Shown here in pieces: positions 1-5,905 of a stretch of 6,907 bases of DNA. The translations under genes and the position numbers were made by a program. Source of the DNA: an uncultured Clostridia bacterium. Its GTDB lineage: Bacteria > Bacillota > Clostridia > Oscillospirales > Oscillospiraceae. Positions within the stretch are counted from its first letter, which is position 1. Each line of letters opens with the position of its first letter. The notes under the pieces are model-generated. The model ran no database searches. It saw only the letters and a program-made list of their open reading frames with translations, and was not told the DNA's origin. The stretch lies in the NCBI GenBank assembly GCA_947177005.1, contig CAMWSZ010000158.1, positions 1 through 6,907 on the forward strand, read 5' to 3'.

Positions 1-72
1 CCCGCCGCAGCCAGTCAGGGCCAGCAGCATCGTCAGGAGCAGTACCCATGCGATTGTCTTGCCATGCTTCAT
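1..72 (-). CDS. Lipoprotein, N-terminal fragment (signal peptide only)
   Basis: Only the first 24 codons are in the window; the gene continues past the left edge. The peptide has the form of a lipoprotein signal: a short basic start (MKHGK), a hydrophobic core rich in Leu and Ala (residues 7-19), then a lipobox LTGC at residues 19-22, with Cys22 the expected lipidation site, followed by Gly-Gly. The product should therefore be exported and anchored on the outer face of the membrane. The start is the ATG at 72-70, with GGAGGT at 86-81 eight bases upstream. The ATG at 80-78 meets a stop after three codons. A solute-binding protein of a transporter is a common owner of such a signal, but the fragment does not show this. 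Its promoter and a possible operator lie at 119-173. Confidence 0.85.
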   Translation of the reverse strand, partial: MKHGKTIAWVLLLTMLLALTGCGG

Positions 73-118
73 AAGCTCATACCTCCGTTTGTATCGTTTA
101 TCGTCATTGTCATTTGTC

Positions 119-145
119 ATATGTCCGACATATAAGCTGCTTATA
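119..145. promoter_or_regulatory. Two interlocked perfect palindromes, probable operator
   Basis: ATATGTC-C-GACATAT (119-133) and TATAAGC-T-GCTTATA (131-145) are each perfect 7-base inverted repeats around one central base. They share three bases and their centres are 12 bases apart. They cover the predicted start site (about 138) and touch the -10 box of the lipoprotein promoter. That is where a dimeric repressor would block transcription. On the leftward strand three ATGAC copies follow in the leader (103-107, 109-113, 116-120). The binding protein is unknown. Confidence 0.55.
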
Positions 146-173
146 CTATACACCGCTTTTTCCATAATGTCAA
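145..173 (-). promoter_or_regulatory. Sigma-A promoter for the lipoprotein gene
   Basis: Read leftward, a perfect -35 TTGACA (173-168) is followed after 17 bases by TATAGT (150-145), one mismatch from consensus. Transcription should start near 138, giving a leader of about 65 bases before the ATG at 72. The strength of the match, together with the palindromes over the start site, suggests a strong promoter that is normally held in check. Confidence 0.8.
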
Positions 174-263
174 TCGCAAATGTTATTTTCACGATTTTAG
201 ACAAAAGAAACACATAGAATTTAGCTATAATCACAAATCACCGGCTGCGCCTATAGATAACGA

Positions 264-292
264 TTGAACGCTGCGCGGGAGAGTGGTATACT
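264..292 (+). promoter_or_regulatory. Sigma-A promoter for the P-loop kinase-like gene
   Basis: TTGAAC (264-269), a 17-base spacer and TATACT (287-292) form a good sigma-A promoter, with a predicted start near 299. The TTG at 264 could be misread as an alternative start codon that extends the downstream gene, but it belongs to this -35 box, which argues against the longer reading. A TATAAT at 226-231 was also seen but has no convincing -35 partner. Confidence 0.7.
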
Positions 293-338
293 TTGCCTGT
301 GCCAACTTGACAAATCAGGATCTGAAGGAGCGTTTTAC

Positions 339-974
339 ATGTGGTTCCATAACATTTATTTTATAAACGGAACCGGTTATGCCGGAAAATCAACAATGAC
401 AAAGCTGCTCGCAGAAAAATATGACGGCATTCTCTGTGAAGAAAACTACCACGACAGGCTTTTGCCTCAATTGAGCAAAGAAGAGTTTCCCTGCCTGACA
501 TATACCAGAGACCTGAAGGATTGGCATGACTTCATTAGAAGAACTCCAGAGGAATACGCGGCATGGATTGATGGGGTTACCAAAGAATGCGAAATACTGG
601 AACTAAGAATATTGGAAGACTTGAGTGCGCAGGAAAAGCCCATTTTTGTGGATACGAATATCTCGGTAGAAACTTTGAAAACCATTACGGATCATAGCCA
701 TGTCCTGATAATGCTTGCAGATCCGCAAATATCTGTACGGCGGTTTTTTGAAAGGCCGGACAGGGAGAAGCAGTTCCTGTATCAGTTAATCATGGAAGAG
801 CCTGACCCGGAGTACGCACTGAATAACTTCCGGCAATGCCTGGCACGGATTAATTCACAGGAAAGCTATGACCGCTTCCTGTATTCCGGATTTCATGTAA
901 TACGCAGAGATGAGGACAGAAGTATCCGGCAAACACTGGCCCTTGCGGAAAAAGCATTTGGCTTAGAACGTTAA
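339..974 (+). CDS. P-loop NTPase, small-molecule kinase-like, unknown substrate
   Basis: This is a 211-residue soluble protein with a Walker A motif GTGYAGKST at residues 11-19, right after a beta-strand (IYFIN), as in the adenylate/shikimate kinase-like group of P-loop enzymes. A second hydrophobic strand ending in Asp (PIFVDTN, 101-107) fits a Walker B-like position. Another strand (VLIMLADP, 121-128) is followed by an Arg-rich stretch (RRFFERPDREK, 133-143) that could be the lid closing over the phosphates. ATP binding is well supported; the phosphate acceptor is not identifiable. The ATG at 339 is chosen because AAGGAG (325-330) sits eight bases upstream and the promoter lies at 264-292. 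The gene is AT-richer than its neighbours: 24 of 60 bases are G/C at 361-420 and 23 of 60 at 601-660, against 42 of 60 at 4681-4740 in ade. This suggests acquisition by transfer. It stands alone, with genes on both sides pointing the other way. Confidence 0.8.
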   Translation: MWFHNIYFINGTGYAGKSTMTKLLAEKYDGILCEENYHDRLLPQLSKEEFPCLTYTRDLKDWHDFIRRTPEEYAAWIDGVTKECEILELRILEDLSAQEKPIFVDTNISVETLKTITDHSHVLIMLADPQISVRRFFERPDREKQFLYQLIMEEPDPEYALNNFRQCLARINSQESYDRFLYSGFHVIRRDEDRSIRQTLALAEKAFGLER

Positions 975-1026
975 CGTACAGTTTTTTAGGGGATTTCGCC
1001 TTTTGGTGAAATCCCCCTTAACGTAC
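971..1026. repeat. 9-base direct repeat bracketing a hairpin
   Basis: TTAACGTAC occurs at 971-979 and again at 1018-1026, enclosing 38 bases that contain a T6 run and the hairpin at 989-1016. The first copy includes the TAA stop of the kinase-like gene. The layout resembles a short insertion with a duplicated target, but could equally be a locally duplicated gene end. Confidence 0.6.
989..1016. terminator. Hairpin between convergent genes, possible weak terminator
   Basis: A 12-pair stem (989-1000 with 1005-1016, one G-T wobble) closes on a TTTT loop. It lies between the convergent kinase-like gene and the acetyltransferase gene, where a shared terminator is expected. However, neither strand has a proper U-run directly after the stem: rightward it reads CTTAACGTACTTTATTTC, and leftward TAAAAAAC. 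The stem is certain; termination is inferred and may be weak. Confidence 0.45.
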
Positions 1027-1036
1027 TTTATTTCGG

Positions 1037-1507
1037 TTACAGGATCTTCTCCATTCCGATTTTCTGCTGCTGGAGGCCGCATTTTTCGTAGAACCGCATG
1101 GCGCTTGGGTTGCAGGACCAGACGTTCAGCGTGACGTTATAGCAGCCCGTCCGCCGGGCAAGGTCCAATACCGCCTGATACAGCTCATACCCCACGCCCG
1201 TTCCCCGGCAGCTCTCGTCTACGCAGAGGTCGTCCAGATAGAGCGTGGTCATGTCGTTGAAGGACCCCTCGTTTTTGTGGACCTGATACACGCAGAACGC
1301 ATAGCCTGCAACCCAGCCGTTTTCGTCCTCCGCAACCAAAACAGGGCGGCCCTCATCTTTGAGCAGCTCCCGCAGCTCCTGGTCATCATATTTCCGGCCC
1401 CCGGTCCGGAACAGATCCGGACGCCCCGTGTTATGTACCCGGCACACCTGTAACAGCAGGCTGCCCAATCTGGGAATATCCTTTTCCTCAGCGCGTCTAA
1501 TAGTCAT
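1037..1507 (-). CDS. GNAT-family N-acetyltransferase
   Basis: This 156-residue protein has the GNAT fold signature. The N terminus MTIRRAEEKDIPRL is the usual first strand and helix. LVAEDENGWVAGYA (57-70) is the central strand pair. LDDLCVDESCRGTGVG (91-106) is motif A, where RGTGVG binds the pyrophosphate of acetyl-CoA. NPSAMRFYEKCGL (133-145) is motif B with its Asn and Tyr. It transfers an acetyl group from acetyl-CoA to an amine; the substrate (metabolite, protein or antibiotic) cannot be read from sequence. In-frame ATGs lie at 1516, 1513 and 1507. I chose 1507 because AAAGGA (1523-1518) is then ten bases upstream and the product begins like most GNATs. Starting at 1516 would overlap the tcdA stop as ATGA and give 159 residues. 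Either way the gene should be co-transcribed, and perhaps translationally coupled, with tcdA. Confidence 0.88.
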   Translation of the reverse strand: MTIRRAEEKDIPRLGSLLLQVCRVHNTGRPDLFRTGGRKYDDQELRELLKDEGRPVLVAEDENGWVAGYAFCVYQVHKNEGSFNDMTTLYLDDLCVDESCRGTGVGYELYQAVLDLARRTGCYNVTLNVWSCNPSAMRFYEKCGLQQQKIGMEKIL

Positions 1508-1512
1508 GATCA

Positions 1513-2250
1513 TCATATCCTTTCTGTTTGATATTCTTTCAGCTGTCCGGCGGTCAGATCCATGACCACCGCGCCGCCCAGCAGGATTCCCGCCGCCGGG
1601 GGTACCCAGGGCACGCTTCCCGGCACGCTGCGCCGTCCGGGCGGGGGTGTCTCCAGTCCGGCGCAGGGGACCGCCTCCTCCGGACTGTAGACTACCTTCA
1701 AGTGCTTGACGCCCCGGCGTCCCAGCTCCCGGCGCATCACCCGCGCCAGGGGACATCCATAGGTTTTATTCAGGTCTGTGACCTCCAGCTTAGACGGGTC
1801 CAGCTTGTTTCCGGTGCCAAGCGCCGAAATGATCGGGATATTCCGTTCCAGCGTCCGGCAGATCAGGTCCACCTTGCACGCCACCAGATCAATTGCGTCG
1901 GCCAGGTAATCGAAATCCCCGAAAAAACTGCTGCTGGTATCCCGGTCATAGCGGGCCTTAACCGGATGAACCCTGCACGCCGGATTGATGTCCAAAACGC
2001 GGCGGGCCATGACTTCGGCCTTCGGCTGTCCGACGGTGGAGCCGAGCGCACCCAGCTGCCGGTTAATATTGCTCTCGCTGAAGCAGTCCTCGTCAACGAG
2101 GGTCAGCTCCCCCACGCCGGACCGTGCCAGCGTCTCTGCCGCCCAGCTGCCCACGCCGCCCAGTCCCACCACGCACACATGACACGCCGCAAGGCGTTCC
2201 ATTGCCGCCGGACCCAGCAGCATTTCGTTTCGCAGAAACCGTTCTGTCAT
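1513..2250 (-). CDS. tcdA: tRNA threonylcarbamoyladenosine dehydratase (TcdA), E1/ThiF family
   Basis: The 245-residue product belongs to the E1-like ThiF/MoeB superfamily and matches the TcdA (CsdL/YgdL, YrvM) branch. TcdA uses ATP to dehydrate t6A at position 37 of ANN-decoding tRNAs to the cyclic ct6A form. Visible hallmarks are the nucleotide-binding loop GLGGVGSW (29-36), the acidic strand end LVDED (51-55), the SNINRQ motif (60-65) with its ATP-contacting Asn and Arg, the conserved Lys77 (GQPKAEVM), DAID (118-121), and GTGNKLDPSKLEVTDLNKT (145-163), a TcdA-type segment. SVPWVPPAAG (212-221) ends the fold. No ThiS/MoaD-like partner gene is visible, which fits TcdA better than ThiF or MoeB. 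The start at 2250 has GGGAGG (2266-2261) ten bases upstream; a longer frame back to 2376 would overlap the foldase gene and cross its terminator. That terminator at 2270-2303 sits directly before the RBS, so expression depends on read-through or an unseen promoter. Confidence 0.87.
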   Translation of the reverse strand: MTERFLRNEMLLGPAAMERLAACHVCVVGLGGVGSWAAETLARSGVGELTLVDEDCFSESNINRQLGALGSTVGQPKAEVMARRVLDINPACRVHPVKARYDRDTSSSFFGDFDYLADAIDLVACKVDLICRTLERNIPIISALGTGNKLDPSKLEVTDLNKTYGCPLARVMRRELGRRGVKHLKVVYSPEEAVPCAGLETPPPGRRSVPGSVPWVPPAAGILLGGAVVMDLTAGQLKEYQTERI

Positions 2251-2269
2251 ATTCTCTGTTCCTCCCGGT

Positions 2270-2303
2270 AAAAACGGCCCCGGAAGCCTGTTCCCGGGGC
2301 CGT
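2270..2303 (-). terminator. Intrinsic terminator downstream of the PrsA-like gene
   Basis: A perfect 10-base stem, ACGGCCCCGG with CCGGGGCCGT (2303-2294 and 2283-2274), has a 10-base loop and runs straight into a U-rich end (T5 at 2274-2270, its first base shared with the stem) on the leftward strand. It begins six bases past the foldase stop. The RBS of tcdA starts three bases after the T-run, so the element may partly separate the two genes rather than end the operon. Confidence 0.85.
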
Positions 2304-2308
2304 ACAGA

Positions 2309-3823
2309 TCACACGCCAATGGCGTCCATATTGCTTGTGTTGACGTCTGCCGCCACACTGTTGATTGTCTCGTCATACCAGGTGCTGTAGGCGTCAGCGG
2401 TCATATCGCTTTCGCAGGCGTAGTGCCAATACTGGGTGTCGCCGTATCCCACAAAATACATGATGTGCTGGCCGTAGGTGGTTTCGACAATACCGGTATC
2501 GCCGGGCCTGCGGCCCCCTTCATAGCACCAGTCCTCGAACTCCGAGATCATCGCGCCCTTTGCGGTATTCTCATACAGGCCGCCGTTGTCTTTGCTGCCG
2601 GTGTCCTGAGAGTACTCGGCTGCCAGAGAAGCAAAACCGTCCTCGGTGCCGTCCCACCCGGCGAAAATCTCCTCCGCCTTGGCCAGCACCTGACCCTCTT
2701 CGGCCTCCTCGCCCTCGGCCAGGCCCAGACTGTCCTCTGTCACCAGAATATGGCGGACCGAGTAATCCAGGGCTTCATCGCGGCTGCGGCTGTTGAAGAG
2801 GACCACATAGTATTGACTCTCGTCCTCCAGAACGGCGGTATCGCCGTTTTTGCGGCTGCTGTCGAAGAGCCAGTCGCTGTAGGTAGAGGAGTTGTCGGAC
2901 ATCTCGCTGCTGGCATAATAGCCCACGTCATGGTCATTGGCGAGGGTTTCCAGATTGCCGCCCTCGCGGTAGGCCGCCAGAATCTCATCGGCGGTATTTT
3001 TAGCCTCTGTCATTGCGGCGGTTTTTTCCTCATCCGTAGGCTCAATGACGTTGCCGTCATCATCGGTTTTGGTTTCGGGATAGCCGGAGATGGAGACATA
3101 CGCGCCGTCCACCAGGTCGTACTCGTCCTTATGTTCGTTGTAATAGGACTCGATCTCACCGTCTGAGAAGCTGATGCCGTCGTAGTGGGCGGTAGCGTAT
3201 TTGCTGGCCAGCAGACGGTCCTTTTCGCAGGACTCATAAATGGAGGGCGTCATGGTTGCGCCGTACACAAGGCCCAGATAGGTCCGGTAGGAGTAGCCCG
3301 CGCTTTTGGCGCTGCTTTTCAGGCTGTCGAGGTTGTCGTTATAGAGCGTCATGTCGTCCGCTTCCAGACTCATGCCTTCGTCCCTGGCGGCTTTTTTGGC
3401 GGCATGGGTAAACTGCATCTGCTTGACGGCTTCTTCCTTGAAGTAATCGTCCCAGGTACGGGTTTCGTCGTAGGACTGGCTTTTCATGGACTGGCTGGTA
3501 TCAAGCTGGCCGAACATGACGGCATAATAACCGCTGGTGCTGTTGACAAAGCTCTGGTAAGCCTGCTGATAGTAGTAGGCGGTCTGCGCGACGGTGTAGT
3601 TTTCGCCGTCAATCGTAACCGCGGTTTTATTGCGTTCGATGATACCGGAGTTATAGATGACCAGGAAAACCGCGAGGATAACAAAGGCCACTGCGCCTGC
3701 GGTATACAGGGCCAGGGAGCGTTTTTCGGCGGCTTTTTCCTGTGCTTCACGGGCGGCTCTGGGGTTCGGGGAACCGCCCGTCAGCGTTTCCTGACGTTTC
3801 TTTTTTTCTCTGGATGCGCTCAT
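2309..3823 (-). CDS. Membrane-anchored PrsA/PpiC-type peptidyl-prolyl isomerase foldase
   Basis: This 504-residue protein has a basic cytoplasmic tail (1-35), one membrane segment (about 36-57) and a large outer domain, so it probably folds secreted proteins outside the membrane. There is no lipobox, unlike Bacillus PrsA; the anchor is a transmembrane helix. Residues 65-230 are helical and resemble the N-terminal chaperone part of PrsA/SurA proteins. A parvulin domain spans about 354-460: RHILV (357-361), AAEYSQDTGSKDNGGL (401-416), EFEDW (428-432), RPGDTGIV (439-446) and YGQHIMYF (450-457). His358, Asp407 and His453 fit the parvulin active-site positions. Residues 241-347 look like a degenerate earlier copy: an AKNTADEIL helix, then SDWLF and KNGDTAVLEDESQYYVVLF, aligning with the second copy but lacking the RHIL histidine. 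The Asp/Glu/Tyr/Ser-rich outer part is typical of the class. The start at 3823 has AAGGAA (3839-3834) upstream. The promoter is at 3913-3941 and the terminator at 2270-2303. Confidence 0.88.
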   Translation of the reverse strand: MSASREKKKRQETLTGGSPNPRAAREAQEKAAEKRSLALYTAGAVAFVILAVFLVIYNSGIIERNKTAVTIDGENYTVAQTAYYYQQAYQSFVNSTSGYYAVMFGQLDTSQSMKSQSYDETRTWDDYFKEEAVKQMQFTHAAKKAARDEGMSLEADDMTLYNDNLDSLKSSAKSAGYSYRTYLGLVYGATMTPSIYESCEKDRLLASKYATAHYDGISFSDGEIESYYNEHKDEYDLVDGAYVSISGYPETKTDDDGNVIEPTDEEKTAAMTEAKNTADEILAAYREGGNLETLANDHDVGYYASSEMSDNSSTYSDWLFDSSRKNGDTAVLEDESQYYVVLFNSRSRDEALDYSVRHILVTEDSLGLAEGEEAEEGQVLAKAEEIFAGWDGTEDGFASLAAEYSQDTGSKDNGGLYENTAKGAMISEFEDWCYEGGRRPGDTGIVETTYGQHIMYFVGYGDTQYWHYACESDMTADAYSTWYDETINSVAADVNTSNMDAIGV

Positions 3824-3854
3824 AAGCTATTCATTCCTTCCAAGATTTTCTGAC

Positions 3855-3873
3855 TGCCGCCGGGGCGGCGGTA
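3855..3873 (-). other. Short GC hairpin in the foldase leader
   Basis: CCGCC (3857-3861) pairs with GGCGG (3867-3871) around a five-base loop and extends by two weaker pairs to 3855 and 3873. It lies in the roughly 80-base untranslated leader of the foldase mRNA, 14 bases upstream of its AAGGAA site. No U-run follows on either strand, so it is not a terminator. It may stabilise the 5' end; no riboswitch pattern is recognisable. Confidence 0.4.
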
Positions 3874-3912
3874 TTATGATTTGTCGAGGGATATTTTTGC
3901 TCAACGCACAAT

Positions 3913-3941
3913 AGTATAATAGATTTTCCCACATTTCGCAA
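3913..3941 (-). promoter_or_regulatory. Sigma-A promoter for the PrsA-like gene
   Basis: Read leftward, TTGCGA (3941-3936), a 17-base spacer and TATACT (3918-3913) predict a start near 3906 and a leader of about 80 bases. Two copies of TGTGGGA on the same strand (3958-3952 and 3933-3927), 25 bases apart, flank the -35 box and could bind a regulator. The promoter is back-to-back with that of ade. Confidence 0.75.
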
Positions 3942-4008
3942 GCACAACTTGTCCCACAAAGGGAAAAATTTTGACGGCCTCATAAAAATGTTCCCTGCGC
4001 TCCGGCTC

Positions 4009-4037
4009 TTGAATCCCCGTCCGGAATGTGCTATAAT
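4009..4037 (+). promoter_or_regulatory. Sigma-A promoter for ade, extended -10
   Basis: TTGAAT (4009-4014) and a perfect TATAAT (4032-4037) are separated by 17 bases. TG at 4029-4030 places an extended -10 element one base before the hexamer. Transcription should begin near 4044, giving a leader of about 70 bases. That is too short for a purine riboswitch with an expression platform, and no conserved riboswitch core is seen. Confidence 0.82.
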
Positions 4038-4051
4038 AAAAATATACAAAC

Positions 4052-4072
4052 CGGCGCGTTCAAAGTGCGCCG
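4052..4072 (+). other. Hairpin in the ade leader
   Basis: CGGCGC (4052-4057) pairs perfectly with GCGCCG (4067-4072) around a nine-base loop, close to the 5' end of the predicted ade transcript and about 25 bases before the RBS. There is no U-run after it. It could protect the mRNA end; a regulatory role is not shown. Confidence 0.45.
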
Positions 4073-4113
4073 CAATGCAACAGTTTTCACAACGTCAAAA
4101 GGAGGAACGGACC

Positions 4114-5847
4114 ATGACCAGAGACGCGCTGAGAAAATTGATCCGAACGGCAGCCGGTGAGCTTCCGGCGGATACAGTCATCAAAAACTGCCGGGTGCTG
4201 GATGTCTTTACGGGACAGTTCCGGCAGGGCGACATCGCGCTGTGCGGCGAACAGATTGCTGGTATTGGCAATTACAGCGGCCTCATTGAGACCGACGCCG
4301 GGAACCGTTACGCGGTCCCCGGCTTCATCGACAGCCATATTCATATCGAATCCTCCTGTCTCAGTCCGGAGGAGCTGGGCCGGATGCTGGTTCCCCACGG
4401 AACCACGGCCGTTATCGCCGACCCCCATGAGATCGTCAATGTCTGCGGCGTCAGGGGTCTGGACTACATGATGTCCGCGGCGGAATATACCGCCATGGAT
4501 ATCCAATTCATGCTGCCCTCCTGCGTCCCCGCCACGCCCTTCGAGACCGCGGGCGCAGAGGTCACTGCACAGGAAATGGAGGAGCCTATCCGCCGGGAAA
4601 AAATACTGGGCTTGGGCGAATTTATGAATTTTCCCGGCGTTCTCTCCGCCAGTGACGCCGTTCTGGACAAGCTGCTGCTGGCCAAGCGCAACGGCAAGCT
4701 GATTGACGGCCACTCCCCCGGCCTGACGGGCCTGCCCCTTAACGCCTACGCCGCTGCCGGGATTCTCGGGGACCACGAGTGCGCTTCGGTTGAGGATATG
4801 CGGGAACGGCTTGCCCTGGGCATGTACGTCCTGCTGCGGGAGGGTTCCGCCTGTCATGACCTGCGCAGTCTGCTCAAGGGCGTGACGGCGGAAAACAGCC
4901 GCCGCTGCCTGCTCTGCTCCGACGACCGCCAGCCCAAAACGATTCTGCGCGAGGGCCACCTGGACAGTCATCTGCGTATCTGCGTGGAGGAGGGCCTTGA
5001 TCCCGTCACGGCCCTGCGGATGGCCACTTTGAATGCGGCGGAGTGCTTCCGTCTCTATAACCGCGGCGCACTGGCTCCCGGATATCGTGCAGACATCGTT
5101 CTGCTGGATGACCTTACCCACTTCCGCACGGACCGCGTCTGGATTAAAGGACAGCTTGCGGCGGAAAACGGCGTCTATCTGCCGCCGGTACGGCATCATG
5201 ATATATCCGATGTGATGCGCAGTATCCATATCAGGGATTTTTCCGGGAAAAAGCTGAAAATGCACCTGAAAAGCAGCCGTGTAAACGTAATCGAACTGCT
5301 GCCCGGCGGCGTGGTGACAAAAAAATCCACGGCGGAGGTGCCGGTGGATGCGGAGGGCGAATTTGTGTGGACAAAGGAGAAGGGCATCGTCAAGCTGGCC
5401 GTCGTGGAACGCCACCGCGGGACCGGTAATGTGGCCTGCGGTTTCCTGAAGGGCTACGGAATGCAGGCGGGCGCACTGGCGCTGTCCATTGCGCACGACT
5501 CCCACAATGTTATTGCCGCAGGCGTCAGCGATGCGGAAATCGCTTTTGCTGTGGAAGCGCTGCGGGAACAGAACGGCGGTATTGTGCTGGTGAGGGACGG
5601 CAGGGTGATTGACGCCATGCCCATGCCTATCGCCGGACTGATGAGCGACCAGCCGGGGGAATGGGTTGCGGAAAAGCTGGAGGCGCTCCATGAGAAAGCC
5701 CATACGCAGCTGGGCGTGTCCCGGGATGTGGACCCGGTGATGACCCTCTGCTTTATGTCCCTGCCGGTGATCCCCGAGATCAAGCTGACCGATATGGGCC
5801 TCTTTGATGTGAATAAATTTACGTTTATCCCGCTGGAAGCGGAGTAG
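4114..5847 (+). CDS. ade: Adenine deaminase
   Basis: The 577-residue enzyme converts adenine to hypoxanthine and ammonia in purine salvage and catabolism. It is a cytoplasmic amidohydrolase with a two-metal site, of the bacterial Ade/AdeC (YerA) type. Its length is typical. In order: a small beta-domain (20-68); PGFIDSHIHIESS (69-81) with metal ligands His75 and His77; GTTAVIADPHEIVNVCG (96-112); GLGEFMNFPGV (166-176) with the probable metal-bridging Glu169; DGHSPGL (198-204); GDHE (219-222); CSDDR (268-272) with catalytic-type Asp270; and EGHLD (280-284). The C-terminal half carries the second conserved Ade domain, including AHDSHN and the end motif VIPEIKLTDMGLFD. All expected active-site residues are present. 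The ATG at 4114 has a strong GGAGG (4101-4105) eight bases upstream; the frame is open back to 3949 but that crosses the promoter at 4009-4037. A wHTH gene follows after 58 bases, probably in the same operon. Confidence 0.95.
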   Translation: MTRDALRKLIRTAAGELPADTVIKNCRVLDVFTGQFRQGDIALCGEQIAGIGNYSGLIETDAGNRYAVPGFIDSHIHIESSCLSPEELGRMLVPHGTTAVIADPHEIVNVCGVRGLDYMMSAAEYTAMDIQFMLPSCVPATPFETAGAEVTAQEMEEPIRREKILGLGEFMNFPGVLSASDAVLDKLLLAKRNGKLIDGHSPGLTGLPLNAYAAAGILGDHECASVEDMRERLALGMYVLLREGSACHDLRSLLKGVTAENSRRCLLCSDDRQPKTILREGHLDSHLRICVEEGLDPVTALRMATLNAAECFRLYNRGALAPGYRADIVLLDDLTHFRTDRVWIKGQLAAENGVYLPPVRHHDISDVMRSIHIRDFSGKKLKMHLKSSRVNVIELLPGGVVTKKSTAEVPVDAEGEFVWTKEKGIVKLAVVERHRGTGNVACGFLKGYGMQAGALALSIAHDSHNVIAAGVSDAEIAFAVEALREQNGGIVLVRDGRVIDAMPMPIAGLMSDQPGEWVAEKLEALHEKAHTQLGVSRDVDPVMTLCFMSLPVIPEIKLTDMGLFDVNKFTFIPLEAE

Positions 5848-5905
5848 CTGCCCAGAATCCGCCGCGTGAAGACATACTGAACGCATCAGAGAGGAGGCGA
5901 ACGAT

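Noticed and set aside
264..338. TTG start at 264 that would add 25 residues to the kinase-like protein
   Set aside because: The TTG is part of the -35 box TTGAAC of a good promoter, there is no RBS before it, and ATG 339 has AAGGAG at the right distance.
1508..1756. N-terminal extension of the acetyltransferase to 1756
   Set aside because: It is Gly/Arg/Pro-rich sequence read out of frame through tcdA, with no domain; the GNAT fold begins at MTIRRA.
2251..2376. Longer N terminus for TcdA back to 2376
   Set aside because: It would overlap the foldase end and cross a strong terminator; ATG 2250 has a good RBS and matches the usual family start.
3949..4113. ATG at 3949 that would extend adenine deaminase by 55 residues
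   Set aside because: The extension runs through the promoter at 4009-4037, lacks an RBS, and the canonical protein begins at 4114.
4044..4113. Purine riboswitch in the ade leader
   Set aside because: The leader is about 70 bases, holds only one short hairpin and shows no conserved purine-aptamer core.
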